DNA of 37,312 bases. Origin: Streptosporangiaceae bacterium (GTDB taxonomy: Bacteria > Actinomycetota > Actinomycetes > Streptosporangiales > Streptosporangiaceae). Made by a program: the position numbers and the translations under genes. Location of the stretch: positions 1 through 37,312 of the forward strand of contig JAOPYH010000213.1 in assembly GCA_025964715.1 (NCBI GenBank). The letters are read 5' to 3'. Shown in pieces: positions 23,951 to 31,238 of this stretch (position 1 is its first letter; the number at the start of each line of letters is the position of its first letter). The notes below the pieces were generated by a model, which saw only the letters and a list, made by a program, of their open reading frames with translations, was not told the origin of the DNA and did not search any database.

Positions 23951-24751
23951 TCAGGCGGGCGGCGGGTAACCGACCTCGACCGAGCCGGACCTGTTCGTCA
24001 CATTGATGACCCGGTGAGACCTGCCGTTGACGAGTTCCGGGTCGACCTTCGTGGCCCCGCTGATCGATGAGCCGGTCACCTGGTACTGCTCGCCGGGCGG
24101 CAGTCCGACCCGGACGTCGCCGGATGTGATCGCGAGGTCCAGTCGCCGCGGAGAGCCGGCGAATCCGAGCCGGATCGCTCCGGAGGACAGCTTCGCGTCC
24201 ACCCGCGGAGAGCTGAGCACGGTGCCGTTGATCAGACCGGAGGTTCCCCGGGCCCACACGTTGCCGCGTGCCGCTGCGATGCGGATCGCCCCCGAGGTCG
24301 TCTGGAGCCGGAGGTCGCCGTTGATGCCGCGTACGTCGATCGACCCGGAGGCGACTTCGGCGCGCATCGCGATCTCGGCGGGGACCTGCACGTCCAGATC
24401 GGTCCCGCACTCCAGCGAGTCGTACAGGCGGGCCCGGCCGCAGACCACGGTGATCCGCAGGGTGGTGCGGTCCCAGGAGAGCAGGACGCGTGGTCTGCTC
24501 GTGACCCAGGTCAGCCTGCTGTGGATCTTGATCAGGTCCCCCGCGGGCCCCGGGCTGACCCTGACGCCGGCGTGCGCGGAGTCGATCTCCAACGCCGTGA
24601 TCGGGTGGCGGTAGGCGGCGACCTCCGACCGGCTGCGCACCATCAGCCGGCCCCACGCCTGCACGACGAGCGGCAGGATCACCACGATCGCCGTCACGGC
24701 CGCGACAGTGACCCAGAGGGCCCGGCGCCGCGGACGGTCCGGACCCGTCAT
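23951..24751 (-). CDS. DUF4097 (putative adhesin) domain membrane-anchored protein
   Basis: A 266-residue protein with one N-terminal membrane helix (residues about 11-33, LWVTVAAVTAIVVILPLVV) and an outside beta-solenoid of repeating units: SGSIDVRGINGDLRLQTTSGAIRI, RGTSGLINGTV, LSSGAIRLG, ITSGDVRVGLPP. This repeat of a short T/S-S-G turn per strand marks DUF4097. The ATG overlaps the response-regulator stop (ATGA), so it is the last gene of a kinase-regulator operon. DUF4097 proteins accompany envelope-stress two-component systems in Gram-positives, so a role in signal input or as output is likely (inference). Confidence 0.88.
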   Translation of the reverse strand: MTGPDRPRRRALWVTVAAVTAIVVILPLVVQAWGRLMVRSRSEVAAYRHPITALEIDSAHAGVRVSPGPAGDLIKIHSRLTWVTSRPRVLLSWDRTTLRITVVCGRARLYDSLECGTDLDVQVPAEIAMRAEVASGSIDVRGINGDLRLQTTSGAIRIAAARGNVWARGTSGLINGTVLSSPRVDAKLSSGAIRLGFAGSPRRLDLAITSGDVRVGLPPGEQYQVTGSSISGATKVDPELVNGRSHRVINVTNRSGSVEVGYPPPA

Positions 24752-25395
24752 GCGCCCACGTCCATGAATCGCAGCACGGCCAGCACCCGGCGGTGGTCGG
24801 CGTCCGTGGGCGGCAGGTCCAGCTTGGCGAAGATGTTGTTGATGTGCTTGGCCACCGCGCTGTCGCCGACCACCAGCTTCTCCGCGATGCCCGCGTTTGA
24901 GCGGCCCTCGGCCATGAGCGCCAGGACCTCGCGCTCGCGCGGCGTCAGCCGGTCGAGCGGGTCCCTGTGCCTGCGCAGGAGCAGCTGCGACACGACCTCC
25001 GGGTCCAGCGCGGTCCCGCCGGCGGCCACCCTCCGCAGCGCGTCTATGAACGCCGACACGTCGGCGACCCGGTCCTTGAGCAGGTAGCCGACCCCGCTGG
25101 TGTTGCCCCCCAGCAGCTCCGCGGCGTACCGCTCCTCGACGTACTGCGAGAGCAGCAGCACCGCCACCGACGGCCACTGCCGCCGGATGACCAGCGCCGC
25201 CCGTACGCCCTCGTCGGTGTACGCGGGCGGCATGCGCACGTCCACGATCACCGCGTCGGGTTTGTGCTCTTCCACCGCCACGAGAAGTCCCTCGGCGTCG
25301 CCGACCGCGGCCGCGACCTCGAAGTCCGCGGTCTGCAGCAGCTTGATGAGCCCGGCCCGCAGCAGGACCGAGTCCTCGGCGATCACAATGCGCAC
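24748..25395 (-). CDS. NarL/FixJ-type response regulator (REC-LuxR HTH)
   Basis: A 215-residue DNA-binding response regulator. The receiver domain has the acidic pair E7/D8, phospho-acceptor Asp 52 (VIVDVRMPP) and the conserved Lys in GYLLKDRVAD. The LuxR-type HTH occupies about 148-205 (LTPREREVLALMAEGRSNAGIAEKLVV). GTG 25395 has GGAG 5 nt before it and gives the standard start VRIVIAEDS. It overlaps the kinase gene by 13 nt upstream and the DUF4097 gene by 4 nt downstream, so all three are translationally coupled. Its partner is the histidine kinase 25383-26651. Confidence 0.94.
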   Translation of the reverse strand: MRIVIAEDSVLLRAGLIKLLQTADFEVAAAVGDAEGLLVAVEEHKPDAVIVDVRMPPAYTDEGVRAALVIRRQWPSVAVLLLSQYVEERYAAELLGGNTSGVGYLLKDRVADVSAFIDALRRVAAGGTALDPEVVSQLLLRRHRDPLDRLTPREREVLALMAEGRSNAGIAEKLVVGDSAVAKHINNIFAKLDLPPTDADHRRVLAVLRFMDVGA

Positions 25396-26651
25396 GGCAA
25401 CTCCACGGTGATGACGGTCGGGCCCCCGGCGGGGCTGGCGATCCGGAACGTACCGTCCACCGAGGCCACCCGCCGGACCAGACCGGACAGGCCGGTCCCG
25501 CGGGACGGATCCGCGCCACCGACGCCGTCGTCGGTCACGGTCATCCGCAGGACGTCCCCGAGCCGCTCCACGGTGATCTCCATCTCGGACGCGCGCGCGT
25601 GCTTGCTGACGTTGGTGAGGGTCTCGGAGGCGACGAAGTAGGCCACCGCCTCGACCGTGGGGGAGGCCCGCTCGGGTACGTCGACGCGCAGCCGTACGGG
25701 CAGCGGCGCCCGCGCGGCGATGCCGGACAGGGCGGCGTCCAGGCCCCGGTCGTCCAGGATCGCCGGGTGCAGGCCGCGGACGAGGCCGCGCAGCTCGGTC
25801 AGGGCCTCCTTGGCCTCCTCGTGCGCCTCGACGATGACCTGCATCGCTTCGGAGGGCACGTCCGCGAGGGTCTCCCGCGCGATCCCGAGGTTCAGCGCGA
25901 GCGAGACCAATCTCTGCTGTGCGCCGTCGTGCAGGTCCCGCTCGATGCGGCGGCGCTCGGCGTCGGCCGCGTCGACCACTCCCGCGCGGCTCTCGGTGAG
26001 GTCCTCGACCCGCCGCTCGAGCTCCTTGGCGTGGCTGGGCCCGAGCAGCAGCGCCGCCGCCCCTAGGTCCAGCCGGGTCGTGAGGGCCGCCACCGCCGGC
26101 GCGAGGAGCAGGAGGGCGACACCGGCCGCGGTGACGAAGCCGTCCCGGACCGGATGGTCCGTCAGGACGAGCGGGCTCTCGTCCGGCAGCAGCCACGCGT
26201 ACGAGCACACCATGGCCAGCCCGATCCCGGTCGCCCAGGCGACGATGGTCAACAGCCCGCCCGCCGCGACGGCCGGACCGGCCAGCGCGTGGTAGCCGAT
26301 CTGCCGCCACGTCGCCTCCCACCGGACCCAGGCCACCGCGCCGCGCCACCCCGGCCGCCGGTCGGCCTGGAGGATCGGAGGGATGTCCACTCCGAGCAGA
26401 GCCCAGAAGCGGTGCCGCTGCGCCGCCGTCAGCACCTTGACCCCGACCCGGATGACGACCGCCTGACCGGCGAAGATGAACAGCACCGCGATCGGGGGCC
26501 CGGGCGCCGCGGCCGTCCACGGCCACACGAGGACCACGAGAGCGACGAGCTGCAGTGGTACGCCCGCCGCGGCGAACGTGGTGTTCCGCCACGCCCAGGC
26601 CGACCACGGAGCGTGCGCGGACGCCCACCGTAGCCGAGCCGTCAACGTCAT
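25383..26651 (-). CDS. Sensor histidine kinase (HisKA_3 type)
   Basis: A 422-residue membrane kinase. Hydrophobic segments lie around residues 24-46, 52-72, 124-152 and 172-192. A short coiled region (KELERRVEDLTESRAGVV) leads to the HisKA_3 dimerisation helix with phospho-acceptor His 241 in ERDLHDGAQQRL. The HATPase domain ends the protein (VTDDGVGGADPSRGTGLSGL). It has no large outer sensor loop, so it likely senses within the membrane, as LiaS-like kinases do. It is the first gene of the operon with the regulator and DUF4097. There is no Shine-Dalgarno; TACGGT lies 6 nt before ATG (26658-26663). Confidence 0.94.
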   Translation of the reverse strand: MTLTARLRWASAHAPWSAWAWRNTTFAAAGVPLQLVALVVLVWPWTAAAPGPPIAVLFIFAGQAVVIRVGVKVLTAAQRHRFWALLGVDIPPILQADRRPGWRGAVAWVRWEATWRQIGYHALAGPAVAAGGLLTIVAWATGIGLAMVCSYAWLLPDESPLVLTDHPVRDGFVTAAGVALLLLAPAVAALTTRLDLGAAALLLGPSHAKELERRVEDLTESRAGVVDAADAERRRIERDLHDGAQQRLVSLALNLGIARETLADVPSEAMQVIVEAHEEAKEALTELRGLVRGLHPAILDDRGLDAALSGIAARAPLPVRLRVDVPERASPTVEAVAYFVASETLTNVSKHARASEMEITVERLGDVLRMTVTDDGVGGADPSRGTGLSGLVRRVASVDGTFRIASPAGGPTVITVELPCAL

Positions 26652-26657
26652 GGGTTA

Positions 26658-26663
26658 ACCGTA
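26658..26663 (-). promoter_or_regulatory. Leaderless -10 element of the kinase operon
   Basis: On the minus strand TACGGT is followed by 6 nt and the kinase ATG. The same hexamer precedes gene 23454. Confidence 0.4.
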
Positions 26664-26675
26664 ATTTCAGCGGAC

Positions 26676-26694
26676 GGGGTATCGCGATAACCCC
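26676..26694. promoter_or_regulatory. Palindromic operator candidate upstream of the kinase operon
   Basis: The 10-bp perfect palindrome TATCGCGATA (26680-26689) is flanked by GGGG and, after one extra A, CCCC. On the minus strand it covers the -35 region relative to the TACGGT -10 of the kinase gene, so it may bind the operon's own regulator or another dimeric protein. Confidence 0.5.
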
Positions 26695-26823
26695 CGCTTC
26701 ACCAAAGAGGGTAAAGCTAGTGCCACCCCGAAGTCGGATATGGGCGTTACTGCACGTGGCGCCCCCGACCGGAACGCTGGTAGCCGTGCCCACGGAGTGG
26801 GGCGCGGATAGGAGATCAGCCCC

Positions 26824-27231
26824 ATGGCCACCAGCATGCGGCGCGTTGTGTCCGGCCTGACCGGCACGCCCTGGTCCGTACGGCTCGCGGGACACGGGCG
26901 GGCCGCCTTGGAGATCTACGACGAGGAGCGCTTGATCGACGTGGTCGTGGCGACCCCGGTCGCCCCCGAGCTGCTGCGCGGCGCACGTCGCGGCGTACGG
27001 GCCGGACACCCGTACACCCTCGCGTGGGGGCGCCTGCCCGGTGATCCGGCCGACCTGGCGGTCACCTTCACCCGCGGCCGGCTGCGCAGGCGAGCCCACC
27101 ATGCGGAGGTCACGGCGGTCGGCGAGTTCGTGTGGCTTGCGGTCGCGGCCGGCCGGTTCGACGGCGTCACGGTCACGCGCGGCGAAGCCACGTGCGCGCG
27201 CCGGCGGGTCGGGACGGGCCGGTCGTGGTAG
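26824..27231 (+). CDS. Hypothetical protein
   Basis: A 135-residue soluble, Arg-rich protein that I cannot assign. Segments such as SGLTGTPWSVRLAGHGRA, IYDEERLIDVVVATPVAPE and VGEFVWLAVAAGRFDGVTV suggest alternating strands and helices; there is no signal peptide or membrane helix. AGGAG lies 9 nt before ATG. It is divergent from the kinase operon across a 172-nt gap. The following short membrane frame overlaps its stop codon, so the two may be coupled. Confidence 0.65.
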   Translation: MATSMRRVVSGLTGTPWSVRLAGHGRAALEIYDEERLIDVVVATPVAPELLRGARRGVRAGHPYTLAWGRLPGDPADLAVTFTRGRLRRRAHHAEVTAVGEFVWLAVAAGRFDGVTVTRGEATCARRRVGTGRSW

Positions 27232-27482
27232 CGGTCACCGCCGGGCGCGGCGGACACCCTGCCGGCGGATTCGCCGGCGTGGAGCCGATGGCCGGGGTGG
27301 TGTCCCTCGTCGCAATGATCGCTGCGACACTTCTGCTCGTGGACGCGTGGTTCGACGTCACCACGGCTTCCACCGGTCCCGACCAGATGACCGCCATCGC
27401 CATGGCGGTCTGCCTCGAGGTGCCCATCGCGCTCGGATGCGCGGTGCTGGCCGGGTGTACCCTCCGCCGACACCTGCCGTAA
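27225..27482 (+). CDS. Short membrane protein, probably N-terminally truncated
   Basis: From GTG 27225, which overlaps the previous stop, the frame gives 85 residues; ATG 27288 with a close GGAG would give 64. Two hydrophobic segments are present: GVVSLVAMIAATLLLVDAW and TAIAMAVCLEVPIALGCAVL. The motif VDAWFDVTTA followed by a Glu-Pro containing helix is, as I recall, the C-terminal half of an actinobacterial membrane family of about 150 residues with four helices. The first two helices are missing here, so it may be a remnant. The function is unknown. Confidence 0.5.
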   Translation: MVAVTAGRGGHPAGGFAGVEPMAGVVSLVAMIAATLLLVDAWFDVTTASTGPDQMTAIAMAVCLEVPIALGCAVLAGCTLRRHLP

Positions 27483-27516
27483 TACCCCCTGTTGGTCGAC
27501 CGTAAAGGTGACACAA

Positions 27517-28677
27517 GTGCACGGAAGCCCTGCCCCCGTCAGCATGGGTCGACGGATAACCATCGTGTCGGCCGGCGTCGGGGCGGGACATGACGGCGCG
27601 GCCGGAGAGCTGGCCCGCCGGCTGCGTACGGAGGGCTTCTCCGTCGAATGCCTGGACTTCCTCGACATGCTCCCTGTCGCGTTCGGGCGGGTGCTGCGGC
27701 AGGCGTACGCACTGCAGCTCAGGGTCGCGCCGGAGAGCTGGGGCCAGCTGTTCACCGAGCTGCACCGGCGCCCGAGGCTCGCCGCGACCGCGCAGGGCGT
27801 CGGAGGTCTCGCCGCCCGGCGGCTCCGCCGCAGGCTGCGGCCCGGCACCACCGCGGTGGTCTCCACCTATCCGCTGGCCAGTCAGGCGCTGGGCCGGCTG
27901 CGGCGGCGCGGACTGCTGGACGTGCCGGTGATGACCTACCTGACCGACCTGTCCGTACATCCGCTGTGGGTCGCCGAGGGCGTGGACGCCCACCTGGCCC
28001 TGCACCCCGTCGCGGCCCTGCAGGCGCTGCGGCTCGGCGCCGAAGACGTACGGGTGGCCGCGCCGGCGGTACAACCCGCGTTCCGGCCCGCGGAGTCGGC
28101 GCTGGAGCGGGCCGCGGAGCGGGTGCGGTTCGGGCTGCCGGAGGACGGGCCACTCGCGCTCGTCGTCGCGGGTTCGTGGGGCACCGGGGACATCCTCACC
28201 ACGGCCCAGGACCTCGCGGAGTCCGGGCTGGCGACGCCGGTGGTGGTGTGCGGGCGCAACGAGACCCTGCGCAAGGCGGTCACCCGGTCGGGGACGGGCC
28301 CGGCGCTGGGCTGGGTGGACGACATGCCGGCACTGATGCGCTCGTGCGACGTGGTGATCCAGAATGCCGGCGGGCTGAGCTCGCTGGAGGCGCTCGCCAC
28401 GGGCCTGCCGGTGATCAGCTACCGGTGCCTGCCGGGCCACGGGAGCACCAACGCCGCCGCCCTCGACGAGGCCGGCTGGGCACCGTGGGCGCGGCGGCCG
28501 GAGGACCTGCCGGAGCTCCTGGCGTCCGCCCTCACCAGGCCTGCCCCGAGCTTCCCCGACGAGCGACTTATGGCATCCGACCCGGCGGGCCTCATCGCGG
28601 AGATCGCGGGCGGTTCCCGGGTCACGGACCTGCCACCGGTCGCCGTGGAGCCGGCCGCGTCAGAGGTGCTGTCCTGA
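27517..28677 (+). CDS. Glycosyltransferase, MGDG synthase/MurG-like (GT-B, family 28 type)
   Basis: A 386-residue GT-B enzyme. The N-terminal domain has ITIVSAGVGAGHDGAAGELARRL, the glycine-rich acceptor loop of monogalactosyldiacylglycerol synthases. The C-terminal nucleotide-sugar domain shows LVVAGSWGTGD, CDVVIQNAGGLSSLEALATGLPVI and the GHGSTNAAAL block. It probably transfers a hexose from a UDP-sugar to diacylglycerol or another lipid at the inner membrane face; the exact lipid is inference. GTG 27517 has AAGGTG 6 nt before it; GTG 27508 and ATG 27544 are alternatives. Its stop overlaps the start of the deacetylase gene by one base (TGATG), so they form an operon. Confidence 0.88.
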   Translation: MHGSPAPVSMGRRITIVSAGVGAGHDGAAGELARRLRTEGFSVECLDFLDMLPVAFGRVLRQAYALQLRVAPESWGQLFTELHRRPRLAATAQGVGGLAARRLRRRLRPGTTAVVSTYPLASQALGRLRRRGLLDVPVMTYLTDLSVHPLWVAEGVDAHLALHPVAALQALRLGAEDVRVAAPAVQPAFRPAESALERAAERVRFGLPEDGPLALVVAGSWGTGDILTTAQDLAESGLATPVVVCGRNETLRKAVTRSGTGPALGWVDDMPALMRSCDVVIQNAGGLSSLEALATGLPVISYRCLPGHGSTNAAALDEAGWAPWARRPEDLPELLASALTRPAPSFPDERLMASDPAGLIAEIAGGSRVTDLPPVAVEPAASEVLS

Positions 28678-29402
28678 TGCTGCGGGCACTCGAAGCGACC
28701 CTCGGCGTCACGCTGGCCGCGCACGCCGCTCCGGCCATCGCCTCCATCGCGCCCCTGCGGCGGCGCCTGCTGCCGGGCCTGTCCGGCGCCGGGGACCCCG
28801 GCCATATCGCGTTGACCTTCGACGACGGGCCGGACCGCGCCTCGACGCCGGCGTTCATCGACACGCTCGCCCAGCACGGGGTCAAGGCCACGTTCTTCCT
28901 TCTCGGCCGGATGCTCGAGGCCGCGCCCGAGCTGGGCGCGCGCCTGGCCGACGCCGGGCACGAGGTCGCGGTGCACGGCTGGGACCATCGCGTCATGCTG
29001 TTCCGCGGGCCTCGGGAGACCCTGGACGATCTCGCCAGGGCCAAGGACGCCATCACCGCCGCGACCGGCCGGATCCCGCGGTGGTACCGGCCGCCGTACG
29101 GCGTGCTGAGCGCCTCCGCGCTGTGGGCGGCGCGACGGCTCGACCTGACACCGGTGCTGTGGACGAACTGGGGGCGCGACTGGACCCGCGCCGCCACTCC
29201 GGCCTCGGTGTTCGGGACCCTGACCCGCGACCTCAAGGGCGGGGCCACCGTGCTCCTGCACGACTCCGACTGCACCTCGGCCCCGGGCTCGTGGCGCAAC
29301 ACCCTCGGCGCGCTGCCCGCCCTGCTCGAGGGGGTACGGATCAGGGGTCTGTCGATCGGGCCTCTCCGCGACCACGCCCTGGATGCCGTGCTGCCAGGTT
29401 AA
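28677..29402 (+). CDS. Polysaccharide deacetylase (NodB domain)
   Basis: A 241-residue carbohydrate esterase family 4 enzyme that removes N- or O-acetyl groups from surface glycans. The NodB motifs are all present: TFDDGPD (Asp 49, Asp 50), HGWDH (His 100, His 104), RPPYGVL, and a final LLHDSD. The N-terminal 35 residues are moderately hydrophobic and may be a membrane anchor rather than a cleaved signal. It is coupled to the upstream glycosyltransferase by TGATG, which points to a joint role in making or editing an envelope glycolipid or glycan. The natural substrate is not evident. Confidence 0.92.
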   Translation: MLRALEATLGVTLAAHAAPAIASIAPLRRRLLPGLSGAGDPGHIALTFDDGPDRASTPAFIDTLAQHGVKATFFLLGRMLEAAPELGARLADAGHEVAVHGWDHRVMLFRGPRETLDDLARAKDAITAATGRIPRWYRPPYGVLSASALWAARRLDLTPVLWTNWGRDWTRAATPASVFGTLTRDLKGGATVLLHDSDCTSAPGSWRNTLGALPALLEGVRIRGLSIGPLRDHALDAVLPG

Positions 29403-29523
29403 CGCGACCCTGACCTTGCGATGAGTCTGGGCTGACCTCTGGGCGTCTAGCGTGACCGTCGAGCGACTGACCGGGATAGCCCGATCGTGATCGTCGGCTG
29501 GATCAGCTCACCCGGGGGGGCAC

Positions 29524-30648
29524 ATGGGGCTTACGAGCAGCGGATTCATCGACCTGCTGTTCGTCTTGGTCGCGGTGTCGATCACCGCGGCGGTGTGGTC
29601 GTGGCCACGGTTCGCTGGACCGGGGGCCGCGCCCGTGCTGTCGCGCCTCGGCCTTCTGGCAGTGACGCAGGTCGCCACGCTGGTGGCGGTGCTCGCCTGG
29701 GTGAACGCCTACTACGAGTTCTACGCCGGCTGGGACGACCTGCTCGGCGTGAACGCCGGCGTGGCCCAGGTGCAGCAGGTCCGGGGCGCAAGCCCCGTGC
29801 CCGGGCCGGTGGCCGACGTGCCGGTCAAACGGCTGAGCCCCACGGGCAAGGGCGCGAATCCGGGACGGGACGGAGCAGTGGAGGAGTTCCGCTTCCATGG
29901 GGCGAACACCGCCCTCAGCGCCGACACCTACGTCCGGCTTCCTCCGCAGTACTTCAAGCCCGCCTTCGCCACCCGGCGATTTCCGGTCGCCATCGTCCTC
30001 ACCGGCTACCCGGGCAATCCGGCCGCGCTGATCCACGCGATGCACGTCCCGGCGCTGGTCCGCAAGGGCGAGCTGTCCGGCAAGGTGCAGCCGATGATCT
30101 TGCTGATGATGCGCCCCACCGTGGCACCGCCCCGGGACACCGAGTGCACCGACGTTCCGGGCGGCCCGCAGGTGGAGACCTTCTTCTCCCAGGACGTGCA
30201 GGCCGCGATGGCCTCGCACTACCGGGTCGCCACCGGTCGCGGCGGCTGGGGCATCATGGGCGACTCCACCGGTGGCTACTGCGCGGCCAAGATGGCGCTC
30301 AGGCATCCGGATCGATTCGCCGCCGCGGCCTCCCTGTCCGGATACTTCCGCGCCCTCCAGGACCTGACGACCGGCGACCTGTACGGCGGCAGCAAGGCGG
30401 TGCGCAACGAGAACGACCTGCTGTGGCGGGCGCAGCACCTGCCCGCGCCCGCGGTCTCCCTCCTCGTGGCGTCCTGCCGGATCGGGGAGAGGACCTTCCC
30501 GGAGGCGCAGCGCTTCCTCGCCCTGGTCCGGCCGCCGACCCAGGCCCAGAGCCTCTTCCTCGACTCCGGCGGGCACAACTTCCGCACGTTCCGCCGGATG
30601 ATGCCGACGGCCCTGGAGTGGCTCAGCGCCCGCCTCAGACCCGAGTGA
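29524..30648 (+). CDS. Membrane-anchored alpha/beta-hydrolase esterase (antigen 85/esterase D-like)
   Basis: A 374-residue protein. Two N-terminal membrane helices (residues about 8-27 and 40-62) hold it so that the catalytic domain (about 115-374) faces outside. The nucleophile elbow is MGDSTGGY with Ser 248, and the catalytic His is in DSGGHNFRTF. The VRLPPQYF and VAIVLTGYPG segments resemble the esterase family that includes mycolyltransferases and S-formylglutathione hydrolase. It is 121 nt after the deacetylase and on the same strand; a shared envelope role is plausible. GGGGGG precedes ATG. Confidence 0.88.
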   Translation: MGLTSSGFIDLLFVLVAVSITAAVWSWPRFAGPGAAPVLSRLGLLAVTQVATLVAVLAWVNAYYEFYAGWDDLLGVNAGVAQVQQVRGASPVPGPVADVPVKRLSPTGKGANPGRDGAVEEFRFHGANTALSADTYVRLPPQYFKPAFATRRFPVAIVLTGYPGNPAALIHAMHVPALVRKGELSGKVQPMILLMMRPTVAPPRDTECTDVPGGPQVETFFSQDVQAAMASHYRVATGRGGWGIMGDSTGGYCAAKMALRHPDRFAAAASLSGYFRALQDLTTGDLYGGSKAVRNENDLLWRAQHLPAPAVSLLVASCRIGERTFPEAQRFLALVRPPTQAQSLFLDSGGHNFRTFRRMMPTALEWLSARLRPE

Positions 30649-30771
30649 TCGCCCGCCTTCCCACTGTGATCTCACACATGTTCGGGCTGCACCATGGTGA
30701 AACGCCGTTACGGTGAGGTGCCCGGCCTGGACTTCCGCCTACGTACGTACACGCCTACTAAGGAGCACGCC

Positions 30772-31092
30772 GTGGCCTGGATATTGCTGATGGGCGCGAT
30801 CGTGCTCGAGGTGCTCGGCACGACCTGCATGAAGCTGACGGCCGGCTTCAGCAGGCTGTGGCCCACTGTCGGCATGGTGGTCGCTTATGCGGGCTCGTTC
30901 GGCCTGATGACCCTGACGCTCAAGTCGCTGCACGTCAGCACGGCCTACGCGGTCTGGTCAGGGGTCGGTACGGCGCTGATCGCCGTGATCGGCATGACCG
31001 CTCTCGGTGAGCCGTTCGGCTGGCCCAAGGTCGCCGGCATCAGCCTGATCATCGGCGGCGTCGTGATGCTCAACCTCGGCGGAGCGCACTGA
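30772..31092 (+). CDS. Small multidrug resistance (SMR) efflux protein, QacE/EmrE-like
   Basis: A 106-residue four-helix membrane protein that works as an antiparallel dimer and exchanges cationic compounds for protons. The essential membrane Glu is residue 13 (ILLMGAIVLEVLGTTCMK), and the signature STAYAVWSGVGTALIAVIGM lies in helix 3. The YAVWSGVGT form is closer to EmrE/QacE than to guanidinium exporters of the Gdx/SugE type. GTG 30772 has AAGGAG 6 nt before it. The 123-nt upstream gap was inspected for guanidine riboswitch motifs and none was convincing. Confidence 0.93.
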   Translation: MAWILLMGAIVLEVLGTTCMKLTAGFSRLWPTVGMVVAYAGSFGLMTLTLKSLHVSTAYAVWSGVGTALIAVIGMTALGEPFGWPKVAGISLIIGGVVMLNLGGAH

Positions 31093-31170
31093 GTTCCGCA
31101 CTGATTCGGATGAACGGCTTGAGACCGTCCCAAAGGTGCGTACTGCCGCAAACTCGCTGCGAAAACAATC

Positions 31171-31199
31171 TTCCATAAGCGTTGGCCTCGGGTTAGATT
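31171..31199 (+). promoter_or_regulatory. Putative promoter of the secreted protein gene, followed by a leader hairpin
   Basis: TTCCAT (31171-31176) and TAGATT (31194-31199) are 17 nt apart. CGGAC-GTTTT-GTCCG (31201-31215) forms a perfect 5-bp hairpin at the predicted transcript start. Confidence 0.4.
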
Positions 31200-31238
31200 A
31201 CGGACGTTTTGTCCGCGATCTACGACTTCGAGGCAAAG

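Noticed and set aside
24748..27102. Minus-strand frame of 784 codons running through the response regulator and kinase genes
   Set aside because: Only its last 215 codons are the response regulator. The upstream part lies out of frame over the kinase, which has all its motifs in another frame.
30649..30771. Guanidine riboswitch upstream of the SMR gene
   Set aside because: SMR genes are often guanidine-controlled, but I do not see the guanidine-III core or paired ACGR hairpins of mini-ykkC, and the protein looks EmrE/QacE-like, not Gdx-like.
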